Positions 40,569-51,076 of a stretch of DNA of 64,000 bases are shown piece after piece. The stretch spans positions 62,001-126,000 of the forward strand of contig JAMPIV010016259.1 in NCBI GenBank assembly GCA_024509875.1, given 5' to 3'. How positions within the stretch are numbered: the first letter of the stretch is position 1; every line of letters begins with the position of its first letter. This DNA comes from Oreohelix idahoensis. Taxonomy: Eukaryota > Mollusca > Gastropoda > Stylommatophora > Oreohelicidae. Below the pieces are notes generated by a model. The model saw nothing but the letters and a program-made list of their open reading frames with translations. It did not search any database and was not told the origin of the DNA. The position numbers and the translations under genes were made by a program.

Positions 40569-43114
40569 TGTCGTAATTTTATCTGAGAGAGTTCTGATGG
40601 AATTTGGTCCCTTTAGAGTGTAGAATGATAGTGAAGGCTCTGTGAGAATAAGGATTTAGGAAAGTGAGGTAGTAGATTCACAATTGCTGGGAAGAGTAAG
40701 GACAGTCTCATGTACGACAATATTTGTCTCTCAAAACTACTCCTACCACCCTTCTGAACAAACAATTGTTTGTCAGTTCCAGTCACTCAGGCGCACACAC
40801 CGATTTGGTGATTCTGACACTCAACGTACATGAATACAGACTACGATAACAAATATGAGGAATGTTGGATTTGGGCCAGCCGACACAAAATGCTAACAAA
40901 GTTTTAATACTTTTATTATCATAAAAAATCAAGTCACAAATAATTATCAATTTACATGAAGAAATCAAAGGTTACAAAATACACAAATGACAAGGAGGGG
41001 GGAAGAGGGGTTTTTGAGAAGAAGTATCCAATACACCTTTCCCGCTTGTATTTACAAACAGAAAAGACCCGGTCCCAAAGACGAGAAGGGGGGCGGGGGG
41101 TGATGATGATCAGAGATAGGCAATTTAACCCAATGGTAAATTTATTACTCTGAGGCAAGGGGTTACAGTGATAAGGGGGTAGAGGAAAAGCTAGGGTTCT
41201 CAAATGTTTCCCTTTTTCAACAAAACTTTACGGAAGGGGGGAATGAACACAGTTAAACAATCCCGCTAGGAGAAATCCCGTACAATGTATACAATACCCC
41301 TTAATACTAGGACGAACTAATTATAAGGGTAAAAAAAAAGATTAATAAATCTCCTGTCATTCAAAAACACGCTTGGGCTGGCCAGCACACACAGTCACAC
41401 ACACAGACTTACCAAGTTGTGAATTCTGGCACTTTAGGAATTTTACAACTGTAGCTAATACCGTAGAACAATGGAAATTGTCTTTTTATTTCTTCTGTGT
41501 CAGGCCCCAGATTTAACGAGGTGGGCTGGTAGCTAATAGTCTCAAAAATCGCCAGACGGTGAAGCGTAAAGGCTACTGTTGGTTTGTTAGATAAAAGTTC
41601 CTAATGAATGGCACAGGCACTTGGCTAGGTGTGAGGTATGGTGCGGTTTCTAAGATTGGCACAGCTGGTGGAGATAACTTTCTTTTGCCGTAATGTCACA
41701 AACTACAAAACACTGAGGTAAGTTCTTCGGGGGGGTGGTAAAATCCAATGATTATGCTTGACAGACAGTGTCAGGGAAATCTATGTTCTTCTTCACAAAT
41801 AGAGCAGTGAGTAAAATATTGCTACTGGCAACTGTTCTTCTTCAAGTTTGATAACTATAAAAAAAACTTTATGAATTGGGATTTTAAAACAGTCTTTGGG
41901 TTTGCTTTGTTTCTGAAAAACTTCAGGTAGCTGAATCACACAGGATCGCCACAAAGATTAAATTTTAAAATGGTTATAAGTTGCTGGAGTTTTCGACTGA
42001 GTTGGCAGGGCTCAGTGTATAATTAATTAATTGCTGGGATGCAAGGTCGAAAGATCAATTCTGTATAGAAGATAAAACATGAAATGCAATAAAATCATAT
42101 TAAGATCTAACGCGCGATACATTTACAGTTAGACTATTTTCTGCATTCGCGTCTTTAATTAATAAATCAAGAAAAAACTCTCCGTGAGGTTAATAGTTAA
42201 AAGCACATCTATTTATACAGAACTAAACTGTATTAAAGTTATAATTCCCTTAATCGGCTGCAAAATTTATTTACGCGGCTATTGTATTAGGAAATAAACT
42301 TATAGATGTAACATTTAGTTTGCACTAGAACTTTGAAAATGGGTTTATTTAATAAGTTTAAATTTACACCACAATCCAGTGAAATAAAAATGAAATAACT
42401 AGACCACTGATCACTCGAAGCTAAAGTATAAATTACCGTCTGCACAGAAAAAGAATTCACTCCAATAGCCAACAATTTAGATGAAATCTAGCAGGAATTT
42501 AACTATATGCTAGTGAATCTTAGAATTCTGTCAGGACGAATGATAAAGTTGCCCTTTTCAGATTCTGTATATATCTAAAAGGAATGTAAGTTAAATGGGT
42601 CGTGTGAAAATTTCGCGCCTCTTCAGATCCCAGGGAAAGTCGAAGTTATTTAGCCGCCATGCTAACCGCGATGGCCCGACTGGCTTCCGATCTTCGTTCG
42701 TCTCAGGCTGCTCGCACGAGGATGTGAAATTTCTGCGAGACTAGCCTCGTTCGCGGTGAGTTTCCTGATTCCTCAGATCGTATCCGCTACGCTGAGCGCT
42801 CCGTCTCTCCCGTTCCATAGTCTTTCGGGCAAGTCTGCCGGTTGCCACAGAGGTGCGAAGTCTGCAAGAAGCTTTCTTCTGACCGCTCGTGTCCGTCTTG
42901 CGAACGGTTCAGTGTTCGCACGGAGATGCTAAATTTCTGCTTCTCTGTTCTGGGGATCGTCTTTGACTGCTTTGATCATAGCCGCTACTCTTCGTTGATG
43001 AAAAGTTACAACAATACTGATGTTCAGGGGTTCTAATGTTATGAAAAGCTAAAGTCCCTTTAATCATCCATCAAATCAGGGAAAATTCACTTGACAAACT
43101 AGACGTACGTCACA
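40569..43114 (-). repeat. E3 3' LTR (2546 bp)
   Basis: Direct repeat partner of 48407-50939. A GC-richer block (about 42600-42960) stands out against an AT-rich LTR and is shared by both copies. In element sense it lies within the first ~500 bp, in presumed U3. Confidence 0.94.
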
Positions 43115-43116
43115 AT

Positions 43117-43130
43117 CGTCCCCACTTTTA
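43117..43130 (-). promoter_or_regulatory. Candidate polypurine tract of E3
   Basis: On the minus strand AAAAGTGGGGACGA lies two bases before the 3' LTR, the position of a plus-strand primer. Confidence 0.65.
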
Positions 43131-43146
43131 GACATGAAACCATTTT

Positions 43147-45696
43147 TCATGTTTCCTTCTTGACAATGGAGGTGACCTGATTGGTGACTTTAGGATGAGT
43201 GGTATCTTCAGTTTGCTCTTCTTCCTCTGTAGACCAGTTTCTACTCAAGAAGTCAGCTCCGACATTCTGTTTTCCTGGAATATATTCCACTTTGAAGGAA
43301 TAAACGCTCAATAATAAGGCCCAGCGCATAATCCTTGCGTTGAATTCCTTATTGGCACCAAGGAAAGCTAATGGAGCGTGGTCGGTTTGTACTGTGAAAG
43401 AAGTACCATACAGGAACTCATGATGGCGTCTGATGCCATGAATCAGAGCGAGACATTCTCTTTCAACGACACTGTAGTTGCGTTCAGCCTTGTTCAGTTT
43501 CCGACTGCCGTAAGCTACTGGGAATAGCATATTCGGGTCACTGTCCTCGGCTTGCAACAATGTTGACCCGATGCCCTGACCTGACGCGTCAACTCTCAGT
43601 ACGAAAGGTTTCTTAAGGTCAGGTAACCTTAGAATGGGGTATGCCGACAACTGTCCTTTCAAAGTGCTGTATGCATGTTCGCACTTTTGATCCCACATGA
43701 CCTTATCAGGACAACCTTTCTTGGTGAGGTCAGTCAGAGGTGCCGTGAGTCCGTTGAAGTTCTGGATGTATTTCTGATAGTAGGCACATAGTGATAGAAA
43801 TGACCTGATGTCTTTCTTTGTTCGGGGTCTTTTTGCTGCAACTATTTTCTCCACGTTTTTCTTAACAGGCCAACTACAGCCGTGAGAAATAGTATGCCCC
43901 AGGAAGTCTAACTGTTCAAACCCGATGAGACATTTGCTAGGTCTGGCTGTGAGACCAGTTTCCTGTAGTCTCCTGAGGAGCATAGCAACCGTAGCAATAT
44001 GTTCTTCATAGGTTTCCGATGCAATTAAAATGTCATCCATGAAATTATGGATATGGGGACTTTGCAAAGGTTCTAACAGCTTTCTCATCATCCTGGTAAA
44101 CACTCCTGGTGCGTTATGCAATCCGAACGGCATCACATTAAATGTGTAATGTCCTTCACTAGTGCTGAAAGCTAGCAAAGGTTTAACTTCCTCCTTGACT
44201 GGTATTTGATAATAACCTTTACTGAGGTCAATCTTGGAGAAAATTGTTGCCTTGCTGAGCTTGGTGAACAACTCAGAAACAGTTTGGAGCGGTTCGGGCT
44301 GGAATTCCGTTACAGCGTTTAGCAACCGGTAATCAATACACAGCCGAACTTCCTTATTGGGCTTCTGCAACAGCACTACACTCGAACTGTAAGGAGATGT
44401 AGACTCGCTGATAATTCCTGCCTGACGCAGCTTGTCTATTTCTCCGCGAAGTGCATCAGCTTTGGCGTACGGAATGGGGTACACTCTGGTTCGAACAGGG
44501 GTCTCGTTTGTTAATTTCATGTCAAATTCGATGAGATTTGTTCGACCAGGTACATCCGTTAAGACTGCACTGTACTGCTTTAGTAGCGCCCTGGTTTCTG
44601 TTTGTTGTTCTACTGAGAGATTGTCGCCGAACTTGACATCTTTAAAGGATTCTGTGGGTTGCAATGGATACTCCATGCAACCATCATCATCTTCCTCGTC
44701 TTCCGTTGCTATGGCGACAGCCAGGAGATGCTCGGAGGATGGCACCGGTCTTTCCAAATATTTCTTAAGCAGATTTATGTGGAAGACCTTCTCCTTTCCT
44801 TTAATGGAGATCTTGTAATTAGTACGTGAGATCTTTTTAAGGACGGTAAACGGCCCTTGCCATCCGATGCGAAGTTTATTGCTTCCGGTTGGAAGTAGCA
44901 ACAAAACTTTCTCCCCTGGTTGTAGTTCTCTCTCTTTTGCAGCTTTGTTGTATCTTTTAGCATGTTTAGCGCGGGCTTTCGTAAGGTTGGTCGTAGCTAG
45001 ATCCCATCCTAGCTTTAACCTTTCCTTGAGCTCAGATACATACTTGCTTGCAGAGACGACTGTCTCGTCAGCCTTTTGGTCTGTCAGGGACCGAAGTAAG
45101 GCTTCTAGTGGCCCCTTAATAGGTCTGCCAAATAAAAGTGTAGCAGGCGGGAATCCCGTAGACGCTTGGGGAACCTCTCGGTAGGCGAATAAGGCAGCCG
45201 ATATATATAGGTCCCAGTCTTCCGGTTTCTCCTGACCCAGCTTACGTAACATGGTGGTGAGGCTGCCATTAAAACGTTCCACGAGCCCATTTCCGGCCGG
45301 ATGGTAGGGACTTGTGTGGATATGTTTGGCCCTCAAGATCTTAAAGATCTCCTCCATTAACAGGCTACGGAATTGGGATCCATTGTCCGTCAAAACTTGT
45401 TGAGGGAATCCCAACCGTGTAAAGATTTGCACGAGGGCTTCTGCGACATGCTTGGAATCTGTGCATGTTAGCGGTACAGCTTCGGCCCACATTGTGCAAG
45501 TGTCGACTAAGGTCAGGATGAACCTGTTCCTTCTTTTGGTCCTTTCCAGGGGTCCAATGATGTCGACAGCAACCCGTTCAAATGGAGTCCCCACAATTGG
45601 CATTTGCCCCATGGGTACTGGGGGTGTCAAGTGCTTGGGTGCTACCCGTTGGCACTGGGCGCAGGATTTCACATACCTGATAATGTCAGAGTTCAT
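43147..45696 (-). CDS. E3 Pol: integrase, reverse transcriptase, RNase H
   Basis: This frame begins inside the integrase finger (YVKSCAQCQ, the CC pair) and is not an independent gene; its ATG start is accidental. Integrase catalytic residues lie in AVDIIGPL, LTDNGSQF and NGLVERFN (minus strand, ~45570-45270), then a GPF module (GWQGPFTVLKKI). Reverse transcriptase shows CIDYRLLN, FSKIDLSKGYYQI and FMDDILIA (~44028-44045). RNase H has VLRVDASGQGIGS, ERECLAL and TVQTDHAPL, and ends ADFLSRNW before a short acidic tail. All catalytic positions are present, so only the upstream +1 frame break disables it. Domain order matches E2. Confidence 0.92.
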   Translation of the reverse strand: MNSDIIRYVKSCAQCQRVAPKHLTPPVPMGQMPIVGTPFERVAVDIIGPLERTKRRNRFILTLVDTCTMWAEAVPLTCTDSKHVAEALVQIFTRLGFPQQVLTDNGSQFRSLLMEEIFKILRAKHIHTSPYHPAGNGLVERFNGSLTTMLRKLGQEKPEDWDLYISAALFAYREVPQASTGFPPATLLFGRPIKGPLEALLRSLTDQKADETVVSASKYVSELKERLKLGWDLATTNLTKARAKHAKRYNKAAKERELQPGEKVLLLLPTGSNKLRIGWQGPFTVLKKISRTNYKISIKGKEKVFHINLLKKYLERPVPSSEHLLAVAIATEDEEDDDGCMEYPLQPTESFKDVKFGDNLSVEQQTETRALLKQYSAVLTDVPGRTNLIEFDMKLTNETPVRTRVYPIPYAKADALRGEIDKLRQAGIISESTSPYSSSVVLLQKPNKEVRLCIDYRLLNAVTEFQPEPLQTVSELFTKLSKATIFSKIDLSKGYYQIPVKEEVKPLLAFSTSEGHYTFNVMPFGLHNAPGVFTRMMRKLLEPLQSPHIHNFMDDILIASETYEEHIATVAMLLRRLQETGLTARPSKCLIGFEQLDFLGHTISHGCSWPVKKNVEKIVAAKRPRTKKDIRSFLSLCAYYQKYIQNFNGLTAPLTDLTKKGCPDKVMWDQKCEHAYSTLKGQLSAYPILRLPDLKKPFVLRVDASGQGIGSTLLQAEDSDPNMLFPVAYGSRKLNKAERNYSVVERECLALIHGIRRHHEFLYGTSFTVQTDHAPLAFLGANKEFNARIMRWALLLSVYSFKVEYIPGKQNVGADFLSRNWSTEEEEQTEDTTHPKVTNQVTSIVKKET

Positions 45697-47713
45697 TCCT
45701 GGCCACCAATAGTGGGTTTTTTATTCGCTGAATAGTGGCGTTTTGTCCCATATGTCCGCTAAAGGGAAGAGAGTGCCCCATTTCTAAGATCTGGCTTCTG
45801 TACTGCGTCGGTACTAGGAGCTGGTTATTCCCCGTGTCCGGGTTGCCCGTTCTACGATACAATACGCCATCCTTAGAAAAGATGTCTCCGTTGTGTCTGG
45901 GGTCCTTAGCCATGGGCAGTTTTCTAAAGCAGAGCTCCAGAGTAGGGTCCTTTTGTTGCGCCTCCTTCAGTTCATTCGGCAACAAATTTGGCGCAGGCTC
46001 CCTCTCCTTCTTGGCTTGCCCTCTTGTGGTTACCGCTGCCACAATCGGCTCCTTTGGTCTCCCAATAAACACATATCTACATCCCAGGATAACTGGGTAG
46101 ATAGGATCATCCATAATGGCCGCTTTAATAACACCTCTGACAAAATCAGAGTGTATTTCTACCAGTGCGATAGGAAGCGTCCTGGGTGCATCACTCTTGA
46201 AAACTCCACTAAGTTTGACGGTTTCCTCTGTCTCCTGACCTGGTTTGACTAGGTGCCTAGCGACAATACAACTAAAGCTTAGTCCAGTGTCAAAAAGACA
46301 AGTAGTAGAGGTACCATTCAAAAGTACAGTTCCTCGCGTTGAGGGTCGGTCCCCCTCAGGTTGAGAATCACTGACATTGACTCTACCTTTCGAGGCTGTA
46401 TGCAAACATCCGATGCGGTTTGGACCGGTTTGTTTGCCCTGATCAGACGTTCCTGGTGTAGGGGTCTTCCCTTTTCCTTGACCTTGGTGGCCGCGCTGCC
46501 ACGTAGGCTTGGTGGGTTGATCAGAAGTATTATTTGGGGGGTATCGGGTTTTGTAGAATTTCGATTTTTCCTGGGGAGGTCTCTGGTTATTATTATCTCG
46601 TTGGTTATAATGTTGAGAAGGATTGGAAGAATAGGATGACTGCTCTAGATTTTGTTTTCGAGATGGCTCATCTGTGGGTTTACGTTTAGTGCTGGGAAGT
46701 TCGGCCATTGCATTGCTATAGCGTTCGGCCTTATTGAGGATGTCCTCAAGCCTGACTGCCCCCTGTTCAGCCAAAAATCTACGGGTGTCATTCGACAAAG
46801 TGGATTTTATCTGTTCAACAAGAACAATTTCTAGAAGTCCCTCATATGAAAGAGGTAATTCAGATAATTCTATGCACTTTGTCAGATAACCCGTGAGACG
46901 TGAAGAGAACTGCGGAAAAGTTTCCGTGCTCTCTTTCCGGCTGTTTCTGAACATTTGCAGAAATTTTCGGGCGGTCATCTCAAACCGCTCTAGCAAGGCC
47001 TTCTTCAGCATGTCGTAATCATGTTGGTTCGGTCCCAGCTTTGTGTATACGTCATAAGCATTGCCTTTCAGTGACGTTGAGAGTTTAAGTGCCCAGCGGG
47101 AACTCTCTAACCCATACAGATTGGCGAGCCTCTCGAATTTTTCTAGATAGCTGTCAATTTTTTCGTTAGGGCTAGGAAAAGATTCTAAAGCAAAAGACAT
47201 CGCCGTTAGTTGGGCAGATTGAGTGCTAGAGAGATCCATTGACTGAGACTGGGGCGAAGACGGCTCTCCGTTATTCGAAGTAGAAGCGCCCCGACTCTCT
47301 AAAGCCTTAAGCGCCAGTTCGTGCTGTCTTTCCCTCTCTCTCTCTCTTTCCCTGCGAGCTTCTATCTCTGCCTCAATTTTCTTCTGTTCCAATAGGCGTT
47401 CTTCCGCTTCTTTCCTATCTGCCCTCTCCTGTGATTCTCTCCTCTCTGCTCTCGCTTTCTCTTCCTTCCTCTCAGCTTCTGCTCTTTCCTTCTCTTCCTT
47501 CCTCTCAGCTTCTGCTCTTTCCTTCTCTTCCTTCCTCTCAGCTTCTGCTCTTTCCTTCTCTTCCTTCCTCTCAGCTTCTGCTCTCCGTTGCTCCGCGTCA
47601 TATATTTCCAGTTCCTGGTTGACAAACGCGTTTGCAGCTTCTGCGTCTAATCCTGCCTCTTTCGCTTCCAGCCTCAGGATGGACCTCATCTTTATCCTCT
47701 CTGCCATTGTCAA
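45686..47713 (-). CDS. E3 Gag, protease and start of integrase
   Basis: The ATG at 47713 follows the leader. Residues ~1-35 are a helical domain; ~36-140 a coiled coil containing four perfect 11-residue AERKEEKERAE-type repeats. The capsid spans ~170-350 with a SCAN-like second half (FRNSRKESTETFPQFSSRLT ... EIVLVEQIKSTLSNDTRRFL). The basic Gln/Asn/Pro-rich tail lacks the CCHC knuckle seen in E4. The protease has CLFDTGLSFS with an intact DTG. The frame then enters the integrase finger (MGHSLPFSGHMG) and stops at 45686. Pol continues in the +1 frame after an A-run near 45722-45727. One extra base in that run would explain the break. Confidence 0.88.
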   Translation of the reverse strand: MTMAERIKMRSILRLEAKEAGLDAEAANAFVNQELEIYDAEQRRAEAERKEEKERAEAERKEEKERAEAERKEEKERAEAERKEEKARAERRESQERADRKEAEERLLEQKKIEAEIEARRERERERERQHELALKALESRGASTSNNGEPSSPQSQSMDLSSTQSAQLTAMSFALESFPSPNEKIDSYLEKFERLANLYGLESSRWALKLSTSLKGNAYDVYTKLGPNQHDYDMLKKALLERFEMTARKFLQMFRNSRKESTETFPQFSSRLTGYLTKCIELSELPLSYEGLLEIVLVEQIKSTLSNDTRRFLAEQGAVRLEDILNKAERYSNAMAELPSTKRKPTDEPSRKQNLEQSSYSSNPSQHYNQRDNNNQRPPQEKSKFYKTRYPPNNTSDQPTKPTWQRGHQGQGKGKTPTPGTSDQGKQTGPNRIGCLHTASKGRVNVSDSQPEGDRPSTRGTVLLNGTSTTCLFDTGLSFSCIVARHLVKPGQETEETVKLSGVFKSDAPRTLPIALVEIHSDFVRGVIKAAIMDDPIYPVILGCRYVFIGRPKEPIVAAVTTRGQAKKEREPAPNLLPNELKEAQQKDPTLELCFRKLPMAKDPRHNGDIFSKDGVLYRRTGNPDTGNNQLLVPTQYRSQILEMGHSLPFSGHMGQNATIQRIKNPLLVARNEL
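47460..47590 (-). repeat. 33-bp in-frame repeat in E3 gag coiled coil
   Basis: Four near-identical 33-bp units (starts near 47471, 47504, 47537 and 47570 on plus) encode 11-residue charged repeats. The period is a multiple of three, so the coil can lengthen or shorten without breaking the frame. Confidence 0.92.
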
Positions 47714-48383
47714 AGAATAAGATGTAGTATGACTAGAGAACTAGTAAGAAGAAACGAGAAGGGGAAGAAACTCGGAACCGCTACGAGAAAAACCAAAGTA
47801 AAAATTTACTTGAGTTACCTCCTACCTTATAATGTGTTAACTTATCGCTGCTGTTTTCTGGCAATTAAGGCTCTAAACGCAAGCGACTAATGCCACTAAA
47901 ATGGTAAGTTACACTGGAAAAAATTTACTTTTACTAAAAGTAGAGAAAAATTTATGAAAAACAATTTAAAGGAAAAAAAAATTTCCTGAAAATTTTAATT
48001 CTCCACAAACAGAACTCCGCCCTTCTGAAGTCAATTAAAGATTAGAGACGATGTTAACTAGATTTTTTAAAAAATTTTGAACAAGCGTCTTTAGCTTTGC
48101 TCAGCTCTTCTAACTTCAAAAACCTTTTGTGACTGAAGACAATCACGCAAACCCAGCAATTATATAACAAAATTTCAATTTCCTCTGCCAGAGAATACAA
48201 AGGTGACAAATATTTTATTATCACTAACTTCCTGCTCCTGTGGAAAGAACAAACCTGTAATAATTATTGTGTGGTCGGCCCAAAATACTAAAAGGCTTTG
48301 TCTAGGGGAAGTAATTACTTTTTAAGATTATACCCTACTTCACAAAGACAATCAACCACACTCTATTTAAACTAGGCTCAGAA

Positions 48384-48401
48384 TCCGGGACGAGCTAACC
48401 A
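48384..48401 (-). promoter_or_regulatory. Candidate primer-binding site of E3
   Basis: On the minus strand TGGTTAGCTCGTCCCGGA lies about five bases after the 5' LTR. Part of it (GCTCGTCCCGG) recalls the 3' end of tRNA-Pro, with mismatches; this is weak. Confidence 0.4.
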
Positions 48402-48406
48402 TTTAT

Positions 48407-50939
48407 TGTCGTAATTTTATCTGAGAGAGTTCTGATGGATATTGGTCCCTTTAGAGTGTAGAATGATAGTGAAGGCTCTGTGAGAATAAGGATTTAGGAA
48501 AGTGAGGTAGTAGATTCACAAGTGCTGGGAAGAGTAAGGACAGTCTCATGTACGACAATATTTGTCTCTCAAAACTACTCCTACCACCCTTCTGAACAAA
48601 CAATTGTTTGTCAGTTCCAGTCACTCAGGCGCACACACCGATTTGGTGATTCTGACGCTCAACGTACATGAATACAGACTACGATAACAAATATGAGGAA
48701 TGTTGGATTTGGGCCAGCCGACACAAAATGCTAACAAAGTTTTAATACTTTTATTATCATAAAAAATCAAGTCACAAATAATTATCAATTTACATGAAGA
48801 AATCAAAGGTTACAAAATACACAAATGACAAGGTGGGGAGGGTTTTTTTAGGAGAAGTATCCAATACACCTTTCCCGGTTGTATTTACTAACAGAAAAGA
48901 CCCGGTCCCAAAGACGAGAAAGGGGGGTGATGATGATCAGAGATAGGCAATTTAACCCAATGGTAAATTTATTACTCTGAGGCAAGGGGTTACAGTGATA
49001 AGGGGGTAGAGGAAAAGCTAGGGTTCTCAAATGTTTCCCTTTTTCAACAAAACTTTACGGAAGGGGGAATGAACACAGTTAAACAATCCCGCTAGGAGAA
49101 ATCCCGTACAATGTATACAATACCCCTTAATACTAGGACGAACTAATTATAAGGGTAAAAAAAAAGATTAATAAATCTCCTGTCATTCAAAAACACGCTT
49201 GGGCTGGCCAGCACACACAGTCACACACACAGACTTACCAAGTTGTGAATTCTGGCACTTTAGGAATTTTACAACTGTAGCTAATACCGTAGAACAATGG
49301 AAATTGTCTTTTTATTTCTTCTGTGTCAGGCCCCAGATTTAACGAGGTGGGCTGGTAGCTAATAGTCTCAAAAATCGCCAGACGGTGAAGCGTAAAGGCT
49401 ACTGTTGGTTTGTTAGATAAAAGTTCCTAATGAATGGCACAGGCACTTGGCTAGGTGTGAGGTATGGTGCGGTTTCTAAGATTGGCACAGCTGGTGGAGA
49501 TAACTTTCTTTTGCCGTAATGTCACAAACTACAAAACACTGAGGTAAGTTCTTCGGGGGGTGGTAAAATCCAATGATTATGCTTGACAGACAGTGTCAGG
49601 GAAATCTATGTTCTTCTTCACAAATAGAGCAGTGAGTAAAATATTGCTACTGGCAACTGTTCTTCTTCAAGTTTGATAACTATAAAAAAAAACTTTATGA
49701 ATTGGGATTTTAAAACAGTCTTTGGGTTTGCTTTGTTTCTGAAAACTTCAGGTAGCTGAATCACACAGGATCGCCACAAAGATTAAATTTTAAAATGGTT
49801 ATAAGTTGCTGGAGTTTTCGACTGAGTTGGCAGGGCTCAGTGTATAATTAATTAATTGCTGGGATGCAAGGTCGAAAGATCAATTCTGTATAGAAGATAA
49901 AACATGAAATGCAATAAAATCATATTAAGATCTAACGCGCGATACATTTACAGTTAGACTATTTTCTGCATTCGCGTCTTTAATTAATAAATCAAGAAAA
50001 AACTCTCCGTGAGGTTAATAGTTAAAAGCACATCTATTTATACAGAACTAAACTGTATTAAAGTTATAATTCCCTTAATCGGCTGCACAGTTAATTTACG
50101 CGGCTATTGTATTAGGAAATAAACTTATAGATGTAACATTTAGTTTGCACTAGAACTTTGAAAATGGGTTTATTTAATAAGTTTAAATTTACACCACAAT
50201 CCAGTGAAATAAAAATGAAATAACTAGACCACTGATCACTCGAAGCTAAAGTATAAATTACCGTCTGCACAGAAAAGGAATTCACTCCAATAGCCAACAA
50301 TTTAGATGAAATCTAGCAGGAATTTAACTATATGCTAGTGAATCTTAGAATTCTGTCAGGACGAATGATAAAGTTGCCCTTTTCAGATTCTGTATATATC
50401 TAAAAGGAATGTAAGTTAGATGGGTCGTGTAAAAATTTCGCGCCTCTTCAGATCCCAGGGAAAGTCGAAGTTATTTAGCCGCCATGCTAACCGCGATGGC
50501 CCGACTGGCTTCCGATCTTCGTTCGTCTCAGGCTGCTCGCACGAGGATGTGAAATTTCTGCGAGACTAGCCTCGTTCGCGGTGAGTTTCCTGATTCCTCA
50601 GATCGTATCCGCTACGCTGAGCGCTCCGTCTCTCCCGTTCCATAGTCTTTCGGGCAAGTCTGCCGGTTGCCACAGAGGTGCGAAGTCTGCAAGAAGCTTT
50701 CTTCTGACCGCTCGTGTCCGTCTTGCGAACGGTTCAGTGTTCGCACGGAGATGCTAAATTTCTGCTTCTCTGTTCTGGGGATCGTCTTTGACTGCTTTGA
50801 TCATAGCCGCTACTCTTCGTTGATGAAAAGTTACAACAATACTGATGTTCAGGGGTTCTAATGTTATGAAAAGCTAAAGTCCCTTTAATCATCAATCAAA
50901 TCAGGGAAAATTCACTTGACAAACTAGACGTACGTCACA
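48407..50939 (-). repeat. E3 5' LTR (2533 bp)
   Basis: Direct repeat partner of 40569-43114, differing by short indels near 48838-48930 and scattered bases. Confidence 0.94.
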
Positions 50940-50944
50940 ATATT

Positions 50945-51076
50945 ACAATAAGAAAGCGAAGGATAGGGAGCTAGCTGTGGGAGAGAAAGTGCTTCTTCTA
51001 GTACCCGGCAGCAGCAACAAACTTCAAATTGGATGGCAAGGTCCATACACAGTTTTGGAAAAGGTATCTAGAACTA
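50945..51076 (+). pseudogene. E4 integrase GPF module, between E3 and the LINE
   Basis: KKAKDRELAVGEKVLLLVPG and GWQGPYTVLEKVSRT match E3 KAAKERELQPGEKVLLLLPT and GWQGPFTVLKKISRT. It is cut at 51076 by the LINE. The remainder (KIDKKGKEKVFHVNLLN) resumes after 53959. Confidence 0.88.

Larger units (their letters stand above)
40569..50939 (-). mobile_element. E3: Gmr1-like Ty3/gypsy retrotransposon on the minus strand
   Basis: A 10.4-kb element with 2546-bp and 2533-bp LTRs (TGTCGTAA...GTCACA as read on plus), flanked by ATATT at 40564-40568 and 50940-50944. It is inserted in the integrase region of E4; the E4 frame continues directly across the empty site. Gag, protease, integrase, RT and RNase H follow in that order on the minus strand. 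A single +1 frame break in the integrase zinc finger is the only coding lesion I see. The LTRs differ by short indels and few substitutions. Confidence 0.95.

Noticed and set aside
42842..43036. 64-residue Cys-rich frame in the E3 LTR, repeated at 50667-50861
   Set aside because: It is present twice only because the LTR is duplicated. It lies antisense to the element and has no supporting domain.
45722..45730. A AAA AAC heptamer (minus strand) at the gag-pol frame change of E3, a canonical -1 slippery site
   Set aside because: Pol lies in the +1 frame relative to gag, so -1 slippage would not reach it, and the site is in the middle of a zinc finger. An indel is simpler.
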